Below, in pieces: positions 37,386-47,324 of a stretch of DNA of 64,000 bases. Under the pieces are notes generated by a model that was not told the DNA's origin, ran no database searches, and saw nothing but the letters and a program-made list of their open reading frames with translations. A program made the translations under genes and the position numbers. This DNA is from Phenylobacterium sp. Its GTDB lineage: Bacteria > Pseudomonadota > Alphaproteobacteria > Caulobacterales > Caulobacteraceae. The stretch spans positions 1 through 64,000 of the forward strand of contig NZ_JAHBYD010000006.1 of the NCBI RefSeq assembly GCF_019636135.1. Direction: 5' to 3'. The first letter of the stretch is position 1, and every line of letters starts with the position of its first letter.

Positions 37386-38120
37386 TTGGATCTGCGCAAG
37401 GGCTTCCACGAGCCGGCCGAGAAGCCGCGGCGGTTCTACAAGGCCGTGGCCGTCACCGAGGCCGGCGACGGGTTCGGCGTGCTGCTGGACGGCCGCAGCC
37501 TGCGCACGCCCAAGGCCGAGCGGCTGGTGCTCCCCACCCGCGCGGCGGCCGAGCAGATCGCCGGGGAATGGGCCGCCCAGACCGACGTCATCGAGATGGC
37601 GACGATGCACGCCACGCGGCTCGCCAACACCGCCATCGAGACGATCGGCGCCACCCGCGAGGGCGTGGCCGACCAGGTGGCGCAGTACGCCGGCTCGGAC
37701 CTGCTCTGCTACTTCGCCGAGAGCCCGGTGGAGCTGGTGCGGCGGCAGGAGGCGGCGTGGGGGCCGATCCTGGCGCGGGCCGAGGCCGAGGACGGGCTCG
37801 GGTTCGAGCGGTGCGAGGGGATCCTGCACCAGGCCCAGCCGCCCGAAACCCTGGCGCGCGTCCGCGAGATCGCGCTCGGCCTGAACGACTTCCAGCTCGC
37901 CGGACTCGCGTTCGGCGCGGCGTTGTTCGGCTCGGCCGTGCTGGCGATCGCGCTGCTGCGCGGCTGGACCAGCGGCGAGGGCGCGTTCGAGCTCTCGCGC
38001 CTGGACGAGGCGTTCCAGGAAGAGAAGTGGGGCGTCGACGACGAAGCGGCCGAGCGCACCGCGCGGCTGACCGGCGAGGCCGCGATGCTGGAGCGGTGGT
38101 TCCGGGGGCTGGAAGCCTGA
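37386..38120 (+). CDS. ATP12-family F1-ATPase assembly chaperone
   Basis: A 244-aa protein from a TTG with gggagaaa upstream. RRFYKAVAVTEAGDGFGVLLDGRSLRTPK, then AEEIAGEWAAQ-type and MHATRLANTAIE segments, YAGSDLLCYFAE and LSRLDEAFQEEKWGVDDEA are characteristic of Atp12. In mitochondria Atp12 binds the alpha subunit of F1; alphaproteobacterial homologs are assumed to do the same. The family is confined largely to alphaproteobacteria and mitochondria. Confidence 0.9.
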   Translation: MDLRKGFHEPAEKPRRFYKAVAVTEAGDGFGVLLDGRSLRTPKAERLVLPTRAAAEQIAGEWAAQTDVIEMATMHATRLANTAIETIGATREGVADQVAQYAGSDLLCYFAESPVELVRRQEAAWGPILARAEAEDGLGFERCEGILHQAQPPETLARVREIALGLNDFQLAGLAFGAALFGSAVLAIALLRGWTSGEGAFELSRLDEAFQEEKWGVDDEAAERTARLTGEAAMLERWFRGLEA

Positions 38121-38149
38121 GCCCAGGTCCGCGGCGGCGCGCCCTCACC

Positions 38150-38185
38150 CCGGTCATCCCCGCGCATGCGGGGACCCAGGCTTGC
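38150..38185. repeat. single GTCATCCCCGC-type repeat arm
   Basis: ccggtcatccccgcgcatgcggggacccagg resembles one arm of the GTCATCCC elements seen at 45910, 50970 and 52235. I could not find a partner arm before the next gene end at 38245. Confidence 0.5.
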
Positions 38186-38244
38186 TTTTCGGCTGCTGAG
38201 CCAGGATCGAGCGAGCGGCGGTCCCACGTGGCCGAGGCCGCCCC

Positions 38245-39642
38245 TCAATCCCCCTTGTTGACGACGATCGCCTCCGCCGCCTTGCGCAGCACGGAGAGGT
38301 CTTCTCGCAGGCGCGGTCCGCGATCGAACACGAAGAACAGACCCCACAGGTCCTTCTCGCGGTCGATCCAGGGCAGCGTGCCCCATGCGCCGCCGGAACT
38401 GACGGCCGCGCACGACCCGTCCGGCCTCGTCGTCTCGCACCAGGCCGCAAAGCCGTAGGAGCGTCCGGCTTCTGCACCCGCACTGCGCCAGCGATGCGGC
38501 AGGCCGGCGGCATGGTCGGTTTCGATCAGCTTGATGGCGGCGGCGGGATAGACCTGCTTGCCGCCGACCTTGCCCCCCGTCGACATCATCATCAGGAACC
38601 GGGCGTAGTCGCGCGGCGTCGTCCACAGTCCCGACTGCAGGTTCGGGTTGGGCAAATCCAGACCGTCCCGGCTCTTCTGGGGATGGCCGAAGTGGCTCGA
38701 GGTCATGCGCGCCGGGCCGCCCACGGTGCGGTTCCAGAGCTTGACGAAGGGCTCGCCCGTCGCCGCCACGGCCCAGGCTGCCCCCACCTGCTGCGTCCAT
38801 CCGCCATAGGCGAACTCCGTGCCCGGCGGCGCCACGAGGTCGAACTGGAGCAGGCGGTCGGCGGCCTCCTGGATGTCGATCCGCGGATCGAGGGCGATGT
38901 CCGGCGTGCCATCGCCGATCGCCGCTGCGCCGGCGGTGAACGACATCAGTTGCGTGAGGGTCAGGTTGGCCTTCGGCGTGCCGATCAGCCCGGGTCGCCA
39001 GCTCGACAGCGGGGCGTCGGGGTCGAGCTTGCCTTCCGCCACGGCCGCCGCGATCGCCGCGCCGCCCGGCCATTTGCTGGCCGAGGCCATGTTGACGAGG
39101 GAGTCCGCATTGTATGAGCCCGCATAGCCCTCGAAGATGATCTTCTCGCCTCGCCCCACCAGCAGGGCGGCGCCCTCCAGCTCGTGATGGGCCACCAGCC
39201 GGTCCAGCGCCCTGTCGACCTCCGCCCAGGTCCTGGGCGGCTTGTCGGGATCCAGCGCAGGTCCGCGGGTCAATCGCGCTTCGAGACGCTTGAACTCCGC
39301 GTCCAATTCCGTCCTGTCGATGCCGCCGGAATGGTTCGCATCCGCCCGTGAGAAGGACGAAATAAGCTGGAGCGGCAACTCGACGTCGCTGAGTTCTCCG
39401 TTCCCGTCGGTGTCCATGCGTTCGAAGGGCCGCGCCCTGAGAACTGCGAGCTCTCGTAGCGAAGGGCTCACAGCCGTGTTCTCTGCCGGCGCGGCTGGTG
39501 GCGGGGGCGCAGCCGCCCGGACCGGGGGCGCGGCGCTCATCACGACCGTGGCGGAAAGCAGGTATCCGGCCCAGCGCCGTGGCAAGGCCTGCTTTCCCTG
39601 TTCGCGCTTCGGCGGCGGCTTGGCGATGTTGGCGGCTACCAT
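38245..39642 (-). CDS. exported class-C beta-lactamase-type serine hydrolase with two EF-hands
   Basis: A 465-aa protein. A hydrophobic export segment lies near 26-46 (AGYLLSATVVMSAAPPVRAAA). Two EF-hand loops follow: DTDGNGELSDVE (77-88) and DANHSGGIDRTE (101-112). A serine beta-lactamase/esterase domain comes next, with SASK (187-190) as the SxxK motif and later YGG and GGAWG segments. The ATG at 39642 overlaps the last 7 bases of the TonB receptor gene, so translation is coupled. It is probably periplasmic; it may hydrolyse the ligand brought in by the receptor. Substrate unknown. Confidence 0.8.
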   Translation of the reverse strand: MVAANIAKPPPKREQGKQALPRRWAGYLLSATVVMSAAPPVRAAAPPPPAAPAENTAVSPSLRELAVLRARPFERMDTDGNGELSDVELPLQLISSFSRADANHSGGIDRTELDAEFKRLEARLTRGPALDPDKPPRTWAEVDRALDRLVAHHELEGAALLVGRGEKIIFEGYAGSYNADSLVNMASASKWPGGAAIAAAVAEGKLDPDAPLSSWRPGLIGTPKANLTLTQLMSFTAGAAAIGDGTPDIALDPRIDIQEAADRLLQFDLVAPPGTEFAYGGWTQQVGAAWAVAATGEPFVKLWNRTVGGPARMTSSHFGHPQKSRDGLDLPNPNLQSGLWTTPRDYARFLMMMSTGGKVGGKQVYPAAAIKLIETDHAAGLPHRWRSAGAEAGRSYGFAAWCETTRPDGSCAAVSSGGAWGTLPWIDREKDLWGLFFVFDRGPRLREDLSVLRKAAEAIVVNKGD

Positions 39643-42152
39643 CGGTAGGTCACCTGCGCACCGTAGCTCTGCGGCGCGTTCCATCGGCGCGAGGTCGCGG
39701 CCTGGAACACGATGTAGCTCTCGTTGGCGAAGTTGTTCACGTAGATCGCGGCCTCCCAGTTGTCCGTCCGCACGCCAGTGCGCAGGTCATAGATCTCGAA
39801 GTCCTCCAGGGGAGGCGTCTGGGCTATCTCCTGCACCCCGCCCTTGCGGAGGGCGCCTTTGAGGTTGATGAAGCCGGTCAGGGTGGCGGAAACCGGCCGC
39901 CGGTAGTTCAGGTTGAAGGTCGCCGTCCAGTCGGGCCGCTGGGGCCCCTTCTTCCCCTTGTCAGGGCCCGAGACGACCTTGCCCCACTGCCGCGAGACCC
40001 CGGCGGTGAGGCGCGCCACGCCGCCGGCGATGTTCGCCCTGCCCGTGGCCTCGATCTCGATTCCCGACAGCTCGGCCTTGCCGGCGTTGTAGACGAAGAG
40101 CGTCTGCTGCACGGGGCAAACCGGGCTTCCGACGAAGCAGCCGTTGCTGGTCTGGACGAGGAGATCGTCGACCTCGGCCCAGTAGGCGGCGGCGTTGATG
40201 AAGACCTGGCGGTGAAGATTGCCCTTCGCGCCGATCTCATAGGAGGTCGTCACCTCGTCGGAGAAGACCGCCGGAAGCTGCACGGGTGCGCGCGGATCGC
40301 CCAGCCCCAGGTTGAAGCCGCCCGCGCGGTAGGCCGTGCCGACCTTGGCGTAGGCCAGCCAATCGCGGACCTTGTAGGAGGCCGTGACGGTGTAGGAGAT
40401 GTTCCCGGACTTCTTTCCGTCCCTGAACGTGAAGCCGACCCCGGACGGAAGACCGGTGCCGAAGTCGAATTGGGCGGAATCGATGCCCTTGTCGTCGTGG
40501 GTGTAGCGACCCTCGGCGATCAGGTTCAGCGCCTCGGAGACATCATATCCGACAGATGCGTAGGCAGCCCATGACGTGAAGTCGATGCGGAAGGCCTGCA
40601 CGGTCCCGCGCGACAGAGACGCCTGGGTCGTCCCCATGGGCGTCTTGGTGAGGATGATCTTCGCGGTGTCGTTCAGATCGTAGATTTCCGCGCCGGCGAG
40701 CCATGTCCAGCGGCCGGCCTTGGCGCCCGCGATGTGGATGTCGCTGAACATGATCCGCGAGAAGTCCAGGGCGAGGCCCTCGAGGTTGACGTCGCCTTGC
40801 GCTGCAAGGCTCGCCGCGAGGCCTTGCGCCACCGCCTGGGCCGCGAACTGAGGCGACTTGGCGTCGGCGTCGAACGCGTTCTGGGAGTGCCGCTCGCGCA
40901 ACGAGCTCGTCATGGTGACGGTCGCGCCCCCGAGATCGTAGCCGCCTACGAATTCGAAGTAATTGGTCCGCATCTTCGCCGAGAAGGGAGCGTTCCATGA
41001 GATGTCATACTTGTCGTCGAAAGCGCCCTTTGGATATATCGGGCTCTGGCCTGGACGGCTGTGGAAGGAAAACCTCAGCCCTGGAAGCAGGTCGGCGCCG
41101 TGCTCGACGAGAATGTTGGCCGAGGCCGGCCCGCGTTCATAGCCGAGCTGGACGCGATATATGTCGCTACTTTCGGCATCGAAATATTCTCCCCTGGCGG
41201 GCGCGTAGAAGTAGCCCTCGGTCTGCCGCATCTCGCTCACGCCGACCCTGAGCGCCAGGGTGTCGGTGAGCGGCTGGTTGATGACCAGCGCGCCTTCCCA
41301 CCGCTTGTGGTCCCCGATCTCCGCCGAGACGAAGCCCGTCTCGCGGTCATGCGCGGGACGCGCGGAAACGATGTTCACGGAGCCGCCAACGGAATTGCGG
41401 CCGTTCAGCGCGCCCTGGACGCCCCGCAGGACCTCGATGCCCTGGACATCGAAGAAGTCTGACTTGGCGAAGGTGCGGCCACCCTGGTAGCCCCCGCCGA
41501 GGTACACGCCATTGCGGTAGAGGCCGACGCCGGACTCGGCCGCCGTGGCCCGGCTGGTGCCGGAGCCCCGGATGGAGACCTCCGACGTGACGGCGTTGCT
41601 GGTGTTGGCGAAGTTCACGCCCGGGACATTGGCCAGCAGGCTCTGGGTGTTGGCGACGCCCCCGATGTCCCGTAGCTGTTCGGCGCCGAGCGCCGTCGCG
41701 GCCGTCGGAATGTCCCGCAGTCGCTCCTCGCGCTTGCGGGCGGTGACCACCAGCTCACCAACATCCACCGAAGCTTCAGCGGGGGGTTCGGCGGCCCCCG
41801 CCGGCTCCGGGCCGGCTGGGACCCGCACGATCATCACGGCGCCAGCGCGGGTCTGCTGGAAGGTCAGCCCCGAGTCCCTGAGCAGGAGCCGGAGCGCATC
41901 GTCGGCGGCAAGCCGGCCCTTCACCGCGGGCGCCGTCCTTTGCGCCACTAGGTTCTCGGTGAAGATGAGCTGACGCCCGGACGCCTGCCCGTAGTCCCGA
42001 AGCGCCTTCGAGAGACTCTCTCGCGGAATGTCGAAATCGTGGGCGGGCGACTGGGCGTGCGCTGGCGTCGCCAACACCGCCAGGCAGAAGGCGCCCGTCG
42101 CGGTCGAGGCGCTCTGGCGGATTCGCCGCGACATCCATGAGGTCGTCATCAT
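39636..42152 (-). CDS. TonB-dependent receptor with N-terminal STN signalling domain
   Basis: About 838 aa. The signal peptide ends near AHA-QS. The STN domain (FDIPRESLSKALRDYGQASGRQLIF and DDALRLLLRDSGLTF) is followed by a plug domain (VTARKREERLRDIPTAATAL, VSIRGSG) and a 22-strand-type barrel ending YRW. The STN domain is the part that contacts a FecR-type anti-sigma factor. A TonB box is suggested by ELVVTARK. Several ATGs cluster at the start; 42152 and 42149 follow tggggggaa. Ligand unknown, possibly an iron chelate. Confidence 0.9.
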   Translation of the reverse strand: MMTTSWMSRRIRQSASTATGAFCLAVLATPAHAQSPAHDFDIPRESLSKALRDYGQASGRQLIFTENLVAQRTAPAVKGRLAADDALRLLLRDSGLTFQQTRAGAVMIVRVPAGPEPAGAAEPPAEASVDVGELVVTARKREERLRDIPTAATALGAEQLRDIGGVANTQSLLANVPGVNFANTSNAVTSEVSIRGSGTSRATAAESGVGLYRNGVYLGGGYQGGRTFAKSDFFDVQGIEVLRGVQGALNGRNSVGGSVNIVSARPAHDRETGFVSAEIGDHKRWEGALVINQPLTDTLALRVGVSEMRQTEGYFYAPARGEYFDAESSDIYRVQLGYERGPASANILVEHGADLLPGLRFSFHSRPGQSPIYPKGAFDDKYDISWNAPFSAKMRTNYFEFVGGYDLGGATVTMTSSLRERHSQNAFDADAKSPQFAAQAVAQGLAASLAAQGDVNLEGLALDFSRIMFSDIHIAGAKAGRWTWLAGAEIYDLNDTAKIILTKTPMGTTQASLSRGTVQAFRIDFTSWAAYASVGYDVSEALNLIAEGRYTHDDKGIDSAQFDFGTGLPSGVGFTFRDGKKSGNISYTVTASYKVRDWLAYAKVGTAYRAGGFNLGLGDPRAPVQLPAVFSDEVTTSYEIGAKGNLHRQVFINAAAYWAEVDDLLVQTSNGCFVGSPVCPVQQTLFVYNAGKAELSGIEIEATGRANIAGGVARLTAGVSRQWGKVVSGPDKGKKGPQRPDWTATFNLNYRRPVSATLTGFINLKGALRKGGVQEIAQTPPLEDFEIYDLRTGVRTDNWEAAIYVNNFANESYIVFQAATSRRWNAPQSYGAQVTYRW

Positions 42153-42240
42153 TCCCCCCAAACCCAGGCCCGCTCGAGGGACCGTTGGAGAGGAAGACGA
42201 CGCCGAAACGAAAATCCTCCGCCGCGGCGGAACTTTTGCG

Positions 42241-43272
42241 TCAGTTGCGGCTGCGCAACTCGACAGCGCCGTCCTCGCCGACCGACGCCGCCACCGGGAG
42301 GTAGCGGGTCACGGTGTCGACGAAGGTGGCCGCATCGCCGGACTTGAAGACGCCGCTGATCCTCAGATTTGCGGCCACGGGATCAGCCACGACGATCGGC
42401 CGGTCGGTATAGTGGCTGACCCGCGCGGCGACCGCCGAAAGCGCTTCATTGTCGAATACGAGCTGACCCGCTTCCCATGCCGTGGATTTGTCGAGGTTGA
42501 CCTTCTCGACGCGCGATGGACCGCTCGCCCCGGCGACGAGTTGCTCTCCCGGCTCGAGATGGACTGCGGTTCCGGCGGGTTTCGGCCCGGCCGGAAGGCG
42601 GTGTCCGCCCGGCTGGTCCCCGACCACCACGACGTGGCCTTCGATCAGGGTCACAAGGACCCTGGGGCCGAGCAGATCGATGTTGAAGCTGGTGCCCGTC
42701 GCGATCACCGTCTGGTCGCGCGCATGGACGGAGAAGGGGCGGGTCTGGTCGCGCGCCACGTCGAACCTGGCCTGACCGCGGAGGATGTCGAGCTTTCGAG
42801 CGTCGCGCCGCCACCGGACCTCGATGAGCGTCGCCGAGTCCATCGCCAGCCGCGATCCGTCGGCGAGGACGACGATCCGTCGCTCGCCGAGCGCCGTGCG
42901 GTAGACGTCCGGCTTCGTCATGAACCAGTACGCGCCGGCCAGGGCGATCATGAGCGCCAGCGACACAGCCGTCGCCGCCAGGGCCTGAAGCCGACCCCGC
43001 GGCCACGCGAACCGCCTTTGCCCCCGCCGGCGCGCGTGCTCCAGCGCGTCACGGCGGGCGGCCATCATCTCCGGCGCGGTCGCATGGTCTCCGAAAATCG
43101 CCCACGAGGCCTGCACCCGCGCCCAGGCGTCGGCGTTTCGTGCGTCCGCGGAGAGCCAGGCCTCGAAGTCCTCGGACGTCTCGGCGTCGCCGTCCGCCAG
43201 CGCCACGCGCCAAGCGGACGCGGTCGCGAGCCGGCGCGCCCCATCGTCCTGGTCGTGGTCGACCGTCGCCAT
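42241..43272 (-). CDS. FecR-family transmembrane anti-sigma regulator
   Basis: A 343-aa protein. A DUF4880-like N-terminus (ASAWRVALADGDAETSEDFEAWLSAD) is followed by a single membrane helix at about 94-118, and a periplasmic FecR domain with RRIVVLADGSRLAMDSAT, RGQARFDVARD and GTSFNIDLLG. A STN/DUF4974-like end (VFDNEALSAVAARVSHYTDRPIV) closes the protein. It starts 2 bases after the sigma factor gene, 80 bases before the receptor gene. It should pass the signal from the STN receptor to the sigma factor. Confidence 0.92.
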   Translation of the reverse strand: MATVDHDQDDGARRLATASAWRVALADGDAETSEDFEAWLSADARNADAWARVQASWAIFGDHATAPEMMAARRDALEHARRRGQRRFAWPRGRLQALAATAVSLALMIALAGAYWFMTKPDVYRTALGERRIVVLADGSRLAMDSATLIEVRWRRDARKLDILRGQARFDVARDQTRPFSVHARDQTVIATGTSFNIDLLGPRVLVTLIEGHVVVVGDQPGGHRLPAGPKPAGTAVHLEPGEQLVAGASGPSRVEKVNLDKSTAWEAGQLVFDNEALSAVAARVSHYTDRPIVVADPVAANLRISGVFKSGDAATFVDTVTRYLPVAASVGEDGAVELRSRN

Positions 43273-43274
43273 GC

Positions 43275-43820
43275 TCAGTCCGATCCGTACTTCCGCGCGA
43301 GGAAAAGCGTGGCCTTCAGCACGTGCTTTTCCACCGTGCTCTGGCCAATGCCATAGAACTCGGCGATCTCGCGCTGCTTCATGTTCTCGAGCCGGAACAG
43401 GATGAAGATGTCCCGGGTCTTTTCTCCCAGCTCATCGAGCGACTTCAGCACCTCCGAGAGTGTCTCTCGTCCGAGCAGGACTCGCTCCGGAGTGCGATCC
43501 TCCACCAACTCGGACATGACTTCATGCGCCAGGTCGAGGTTCGGGACCGGTGTGCGAGCCCGCGCGCCCCGCGCAGCCACGCGTCCACGGTCCTTCAGCA
43601 GGTTTGCGGCGACCGTGAAGACATAGCCTTCGACGTGCTCGATCTCGCGAAGATCGCCGATACTCATCATGCGCATGAACACGCGCTGAGTGAGGTCCTC
43701 GGCTTCCGCATGGTCGCCCACCCGGCGCAGGAAATAGCTCATGAGCGGACGCCGGAACCTCGCGTCCAGCGACGACGCCGATATGGCGGAGGGCGATGTG
43801 CCATTGCGACTGCCCGCCAT
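43275..43820 (-). CDS. FecI-type ECF sigma factor
   Basis: A 181-aa protein. Region 2 is RRPLMSYFLRRVGDHAEAEDLTQRVFMRM and region 4 is SLDELGEKTRDIFILFRLENMKQREIAEFYGIGQSTVEKHVLKA. The ATG at 43820 is preferred; an in-frame ATG 69 bases upstream is possible. With FecR and the STN receptor it forms a complete cell-surface signalling cascade that would activate the receptor operon. Confidence 0.9.
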   Translation of the reverse strand: MAGSRNGTSPSAISASSLDARFRRPLMSYFLRRVGDHAEAEDLTQRVFMRMMSIGDLREIEHVEGYVFTVAANLLKDRGRVAARGARARTPVPNLDLAHEVMSELVEDRTPERVLLGRETLSEVLKSLDELGEKTRDIFILFRLENMKQREIAEFYGIGQSTVEKHVLKATLFLARKYGSD

Positions 43821-43968
43821 CGGCCTGGACCCCTTGGCCTCCTCATGTGCGCCGCGCGCGAGGGTTCGCCGCCACGATGATGGCGTCAAGGGGCCGCGGG
43901 ACGCGGCGCAAGTCGAGGCGGGGCCGCGATGCCGGAGCCGTGGTTCCGGGCCTTGGAAGGGTCGCCGC

Positions 43969-44262
43969 TCAGTCCCGCGGGACGATCGGCAGGATCCTGA
44001 TCTTGCTGCCCGAGGCGGCGAGTTCGCGGGCGATCTTCATGTACTCCAGCGACTCCGGCACGGCGAAGTGGGCGTCCAGCGCGGCGCGGTCCTCCCACTC
44101 CTCGTAGAAGAACAGCGTCAGCGGGTCTTCGCAGTCGACGTGGACGCTGTGCTTCAGGCAGCCGGGCTCGGCGCGCGAGCGGCGGGTGTGGGCCAGCGCC
44201 GCCTCGCGCAGGGCCTCGAAGGTGTCGGGCCGGGCGGTCACCGAACCGGTCACGATCAGCAT
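43969..44262 (-). CDS. antibiotic biosynthesis monooxygenase (ABM) domain protein
   Basis: A 97-aa dimeric ferredoxin-like protein. MLIVTGSVTARPDTFEAL, RRSRAEPGCLKHSVHVD and FFYEEWEDRAALDAHF fit the ABM/YgiN family. The ATG at 44262 follows gggagaggcaagg. It is a stand-alone gene; a role in quinone or polyketide oxidation is only a family-level guess. Confidence 0.8.
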   Translation of the reverse strand: MLIVTGSVTARPDTFEALREAALAHTRRSRAEPGCLKHSVHVDCEDPLTLFFYEEWEDRAALDAHFAVPESLEYMKIARELAASGSKIRILPIVPRD

Positions 44263-44352
44263 GCCTTGCCTCTCCCGGATCACGCGGCGTGAACTTGCCT
44301 AGCTCATCGGCCCCGACTACGCCTGCGCTTTCTGCGAAGTAGGACCGCGCCC

Positions 44353-45885
<1,533 letters not shown>

Positions 45886-45909
45886 AGCGCTCCTCTCCCT
45901 TCACTCCTG

Positions 45910-46046
45910 AACGTCATCCCCGGCCTTGTGCCGGGGATCCATCTGTCGGCGTCTCATGGACGAGGTGCGGACCGCTGGGGCGGTCCGCCGCAAAGCGTCC
46001 GGAAAGCTGAACCATGGATCCCCGGCACAAGGCCGGGGATGACGTT
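45910..46046. repeat. inverted repeat (GTCATCCCCGGCC type)
   Basis: acgtcatccccggccttgtg followed by ccggggatccat (45911-45942) is mirrored by atggatccccgg (46014-46025) and cacaaggccggggatgacgt (46026-46045). About 70 bases of unrelated centre lie between. It fills the pccB-BON gap (45886-46168), where I see no gene. Confidence 0.9.
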
Positions 46047-46168
46047 CATTGGGGGAGCGGTGGCGACAGCCACACGCCGCCTGTTCCTCGGAACCACGCT
46101 CTCCACCGCTTGTTCTGCCGGGTAACGCGGGCGCTGCCCGTGAACCGATAAGAGCAAGGAGAACGACG

Positions 46169-47209
46169 ATGACCGGTCGGTGGAGCGACGAGTGGCGGGA
46201 CCGCGGGTACCGGTCCGGGCGTGACTGGCGCGGCGACGAGGCGCCGCGGCGCTGGCCGGGCGACGAGGACCGTTCGTTCGGCGGCGAGGACCGCGTGTTC
46301 GGCGAGCGTGAGAGCGGCGCTGCCTACAACCGGCCGCAGGACGACCCGGGCCACCGCCGCGCCGACCGTGGCGGCTATCGCAGCGACGGGCGCCGCGGCC
46401 GCGGCGGCGACTGGCAGGACCGCGACTACAAAGGCGTCTCGCCGGCGATGCGGCGCGGCGGGTACGACACCGGCTATCGCGCCAATCCGTTCGGCCGCCA
46501 GGACGACACGCGCCAGGACTACGGGCGCGGCGGCCGCTACTACGGCGACGACGGCCGCGCCTCGATCTACCGCGAGAACTACGGCATGGGCGGTCACGAG
46601 TACGGCGCCGTGCCGCGCGGCTACGACGAAGGCCAGCGGTTCGGCGCGCGTGAGGCCGACCAGCGCTGGCGGCGCGAAATGGGCCGCGGCGGCTACGACT
46701 ACGAGCGTGGCCGCGAGGAGTTCGAGGACCGGGCCCGCGAGGCCGGCGACTTCTTCCGGCGCACCGGCGAGAAGGTGAGGTCGTGGTTCAACGACCTTGG
46801 CCGCGATGAAGGCCGCGGCTACGACGACGCCTATCGCGGCGCGCGCGGGCTGGGGCCGAAGGGCTATCAGCGCTCGGACGAGCGGATCAGCGAAGAGGTC
46901 CACCAGCGCCTGACCGACGATAGCTGGATCGACGCGTCGGCCATCAACGTCTCGGTGTCGGGCGGCGAGGTGACGCTGTCGGGCACGGTCGAGAGCCGCG
47001 AGGCCAAGCACCGGGCCGAGCGCGTGGTCGAGGACCTCTCCGGCGTGAAGCACGTGCAGAACAACCTGCGCATCGAGAGCGGCAACGTCTTCACGAGCGC
47101 CGGCCGCGGCTATGGCGACAGCGTGAACGAGGCCCGCATGCGCGGCGACAATCCCGAGGTGAAGGATGTCACCGACGGCAAGACCTCCTCGACCCGCAAG
47201 GACAGCTAA
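46169..47209 (+). CDS. BON-domain protein with long Arg/Gly/Tyr-rich region
   Basis: A 346-aa protein; aaggagaa precedes the ATG. The first 200 residues are low complexity, rich in R, G, Y and D (DRGYRSGRDWRGDEAP, GRGGRYYGDDGR). A segment with FFRRTGEKVRSWFNDL follows. A BON domain lies near 235-310: ISEEVHQRLTDDSWIDAS, VSVSGGEVTLSGTV and RVVEDLSGVKHVQNNLRI. BON domains bind membranes or phospholipids in other proteins. No signal peptide is seen, so location is uncertain. SWFGD-type domains of this kind occur in stress-related proteins. Confidence 0.8.
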   Translation: MTGRWSDEWRDRGYRSGRDWRGDEAPRRWPGDEDRSFGGEDRVFGERESGAAYNRPQDDPGHRRADRGGYRSDGRRGRGGDWQDRDYKGVSPAMRRGGYDTGYRANPFGRQDDTRQDYGRGGRYYGDDGRASIYRENYGMGGHEYGAVPRGYDEGQRFGAREADQRWRREMGRGGYDYERGREEFEDRAREAGDFFRRTGEKVRSWFNDLGRDEGRGYDDAYRGARGLGPKGYQRSDERISEEVHQRLTDDSWIDASAINVSVSGGEVTLSGTVESREAKHRAERVVEDLSGVKHVQNNLRIESGNVFTSAGRGYGDSVNEARMRGDNPEVKDVTDGKTSSTRKDS

Positions 47210-47317
47210 AGCGCGTTCCGAAAAGTGGGAACCGGTTTTCGGAATAAACGCGCGCCAAAACAAAAACCTAGAGCGGGTTGCCATCTGATTCTATCAGATG
47301 GCAACCCGCTCTAGACG
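47210..47317. repeat. two alphaproteobacterial intergenic palindromes side by side
   Basis: The first unit (about 47210-47254) is gcgcgttccgaaaa...ggttttcggaataaacgcgc. The second is a 22-base perfect inverted repeat: 47268-47289 against 47293-47314, spanning ctagagcgggttgccatc and its mirror. Both sequence types are familiar from intergenic regions of many alphaproteobacteria. The second can also act as a bidirectional hairpin between the convergent genes. Confidence 0.9.
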
Positions 47318-47324
47318 CGGTCCT

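Noticed and set aside
42162..42240. Small gene between FecR and the receptor
   Set aside because: The 79-base gap has a G-rich ribosome binding site for the receptor and a GC hairpin but no plausible open frame.
38245..43820. Lasso-peptide catabolism locus
   Set aside because: The hydrolase is of the beta-lactamase type with an SxxK motif, not the prolyl-oligopeptidase-like isopeptidase of those loci, and no precursor or cyclase gene is nearby.
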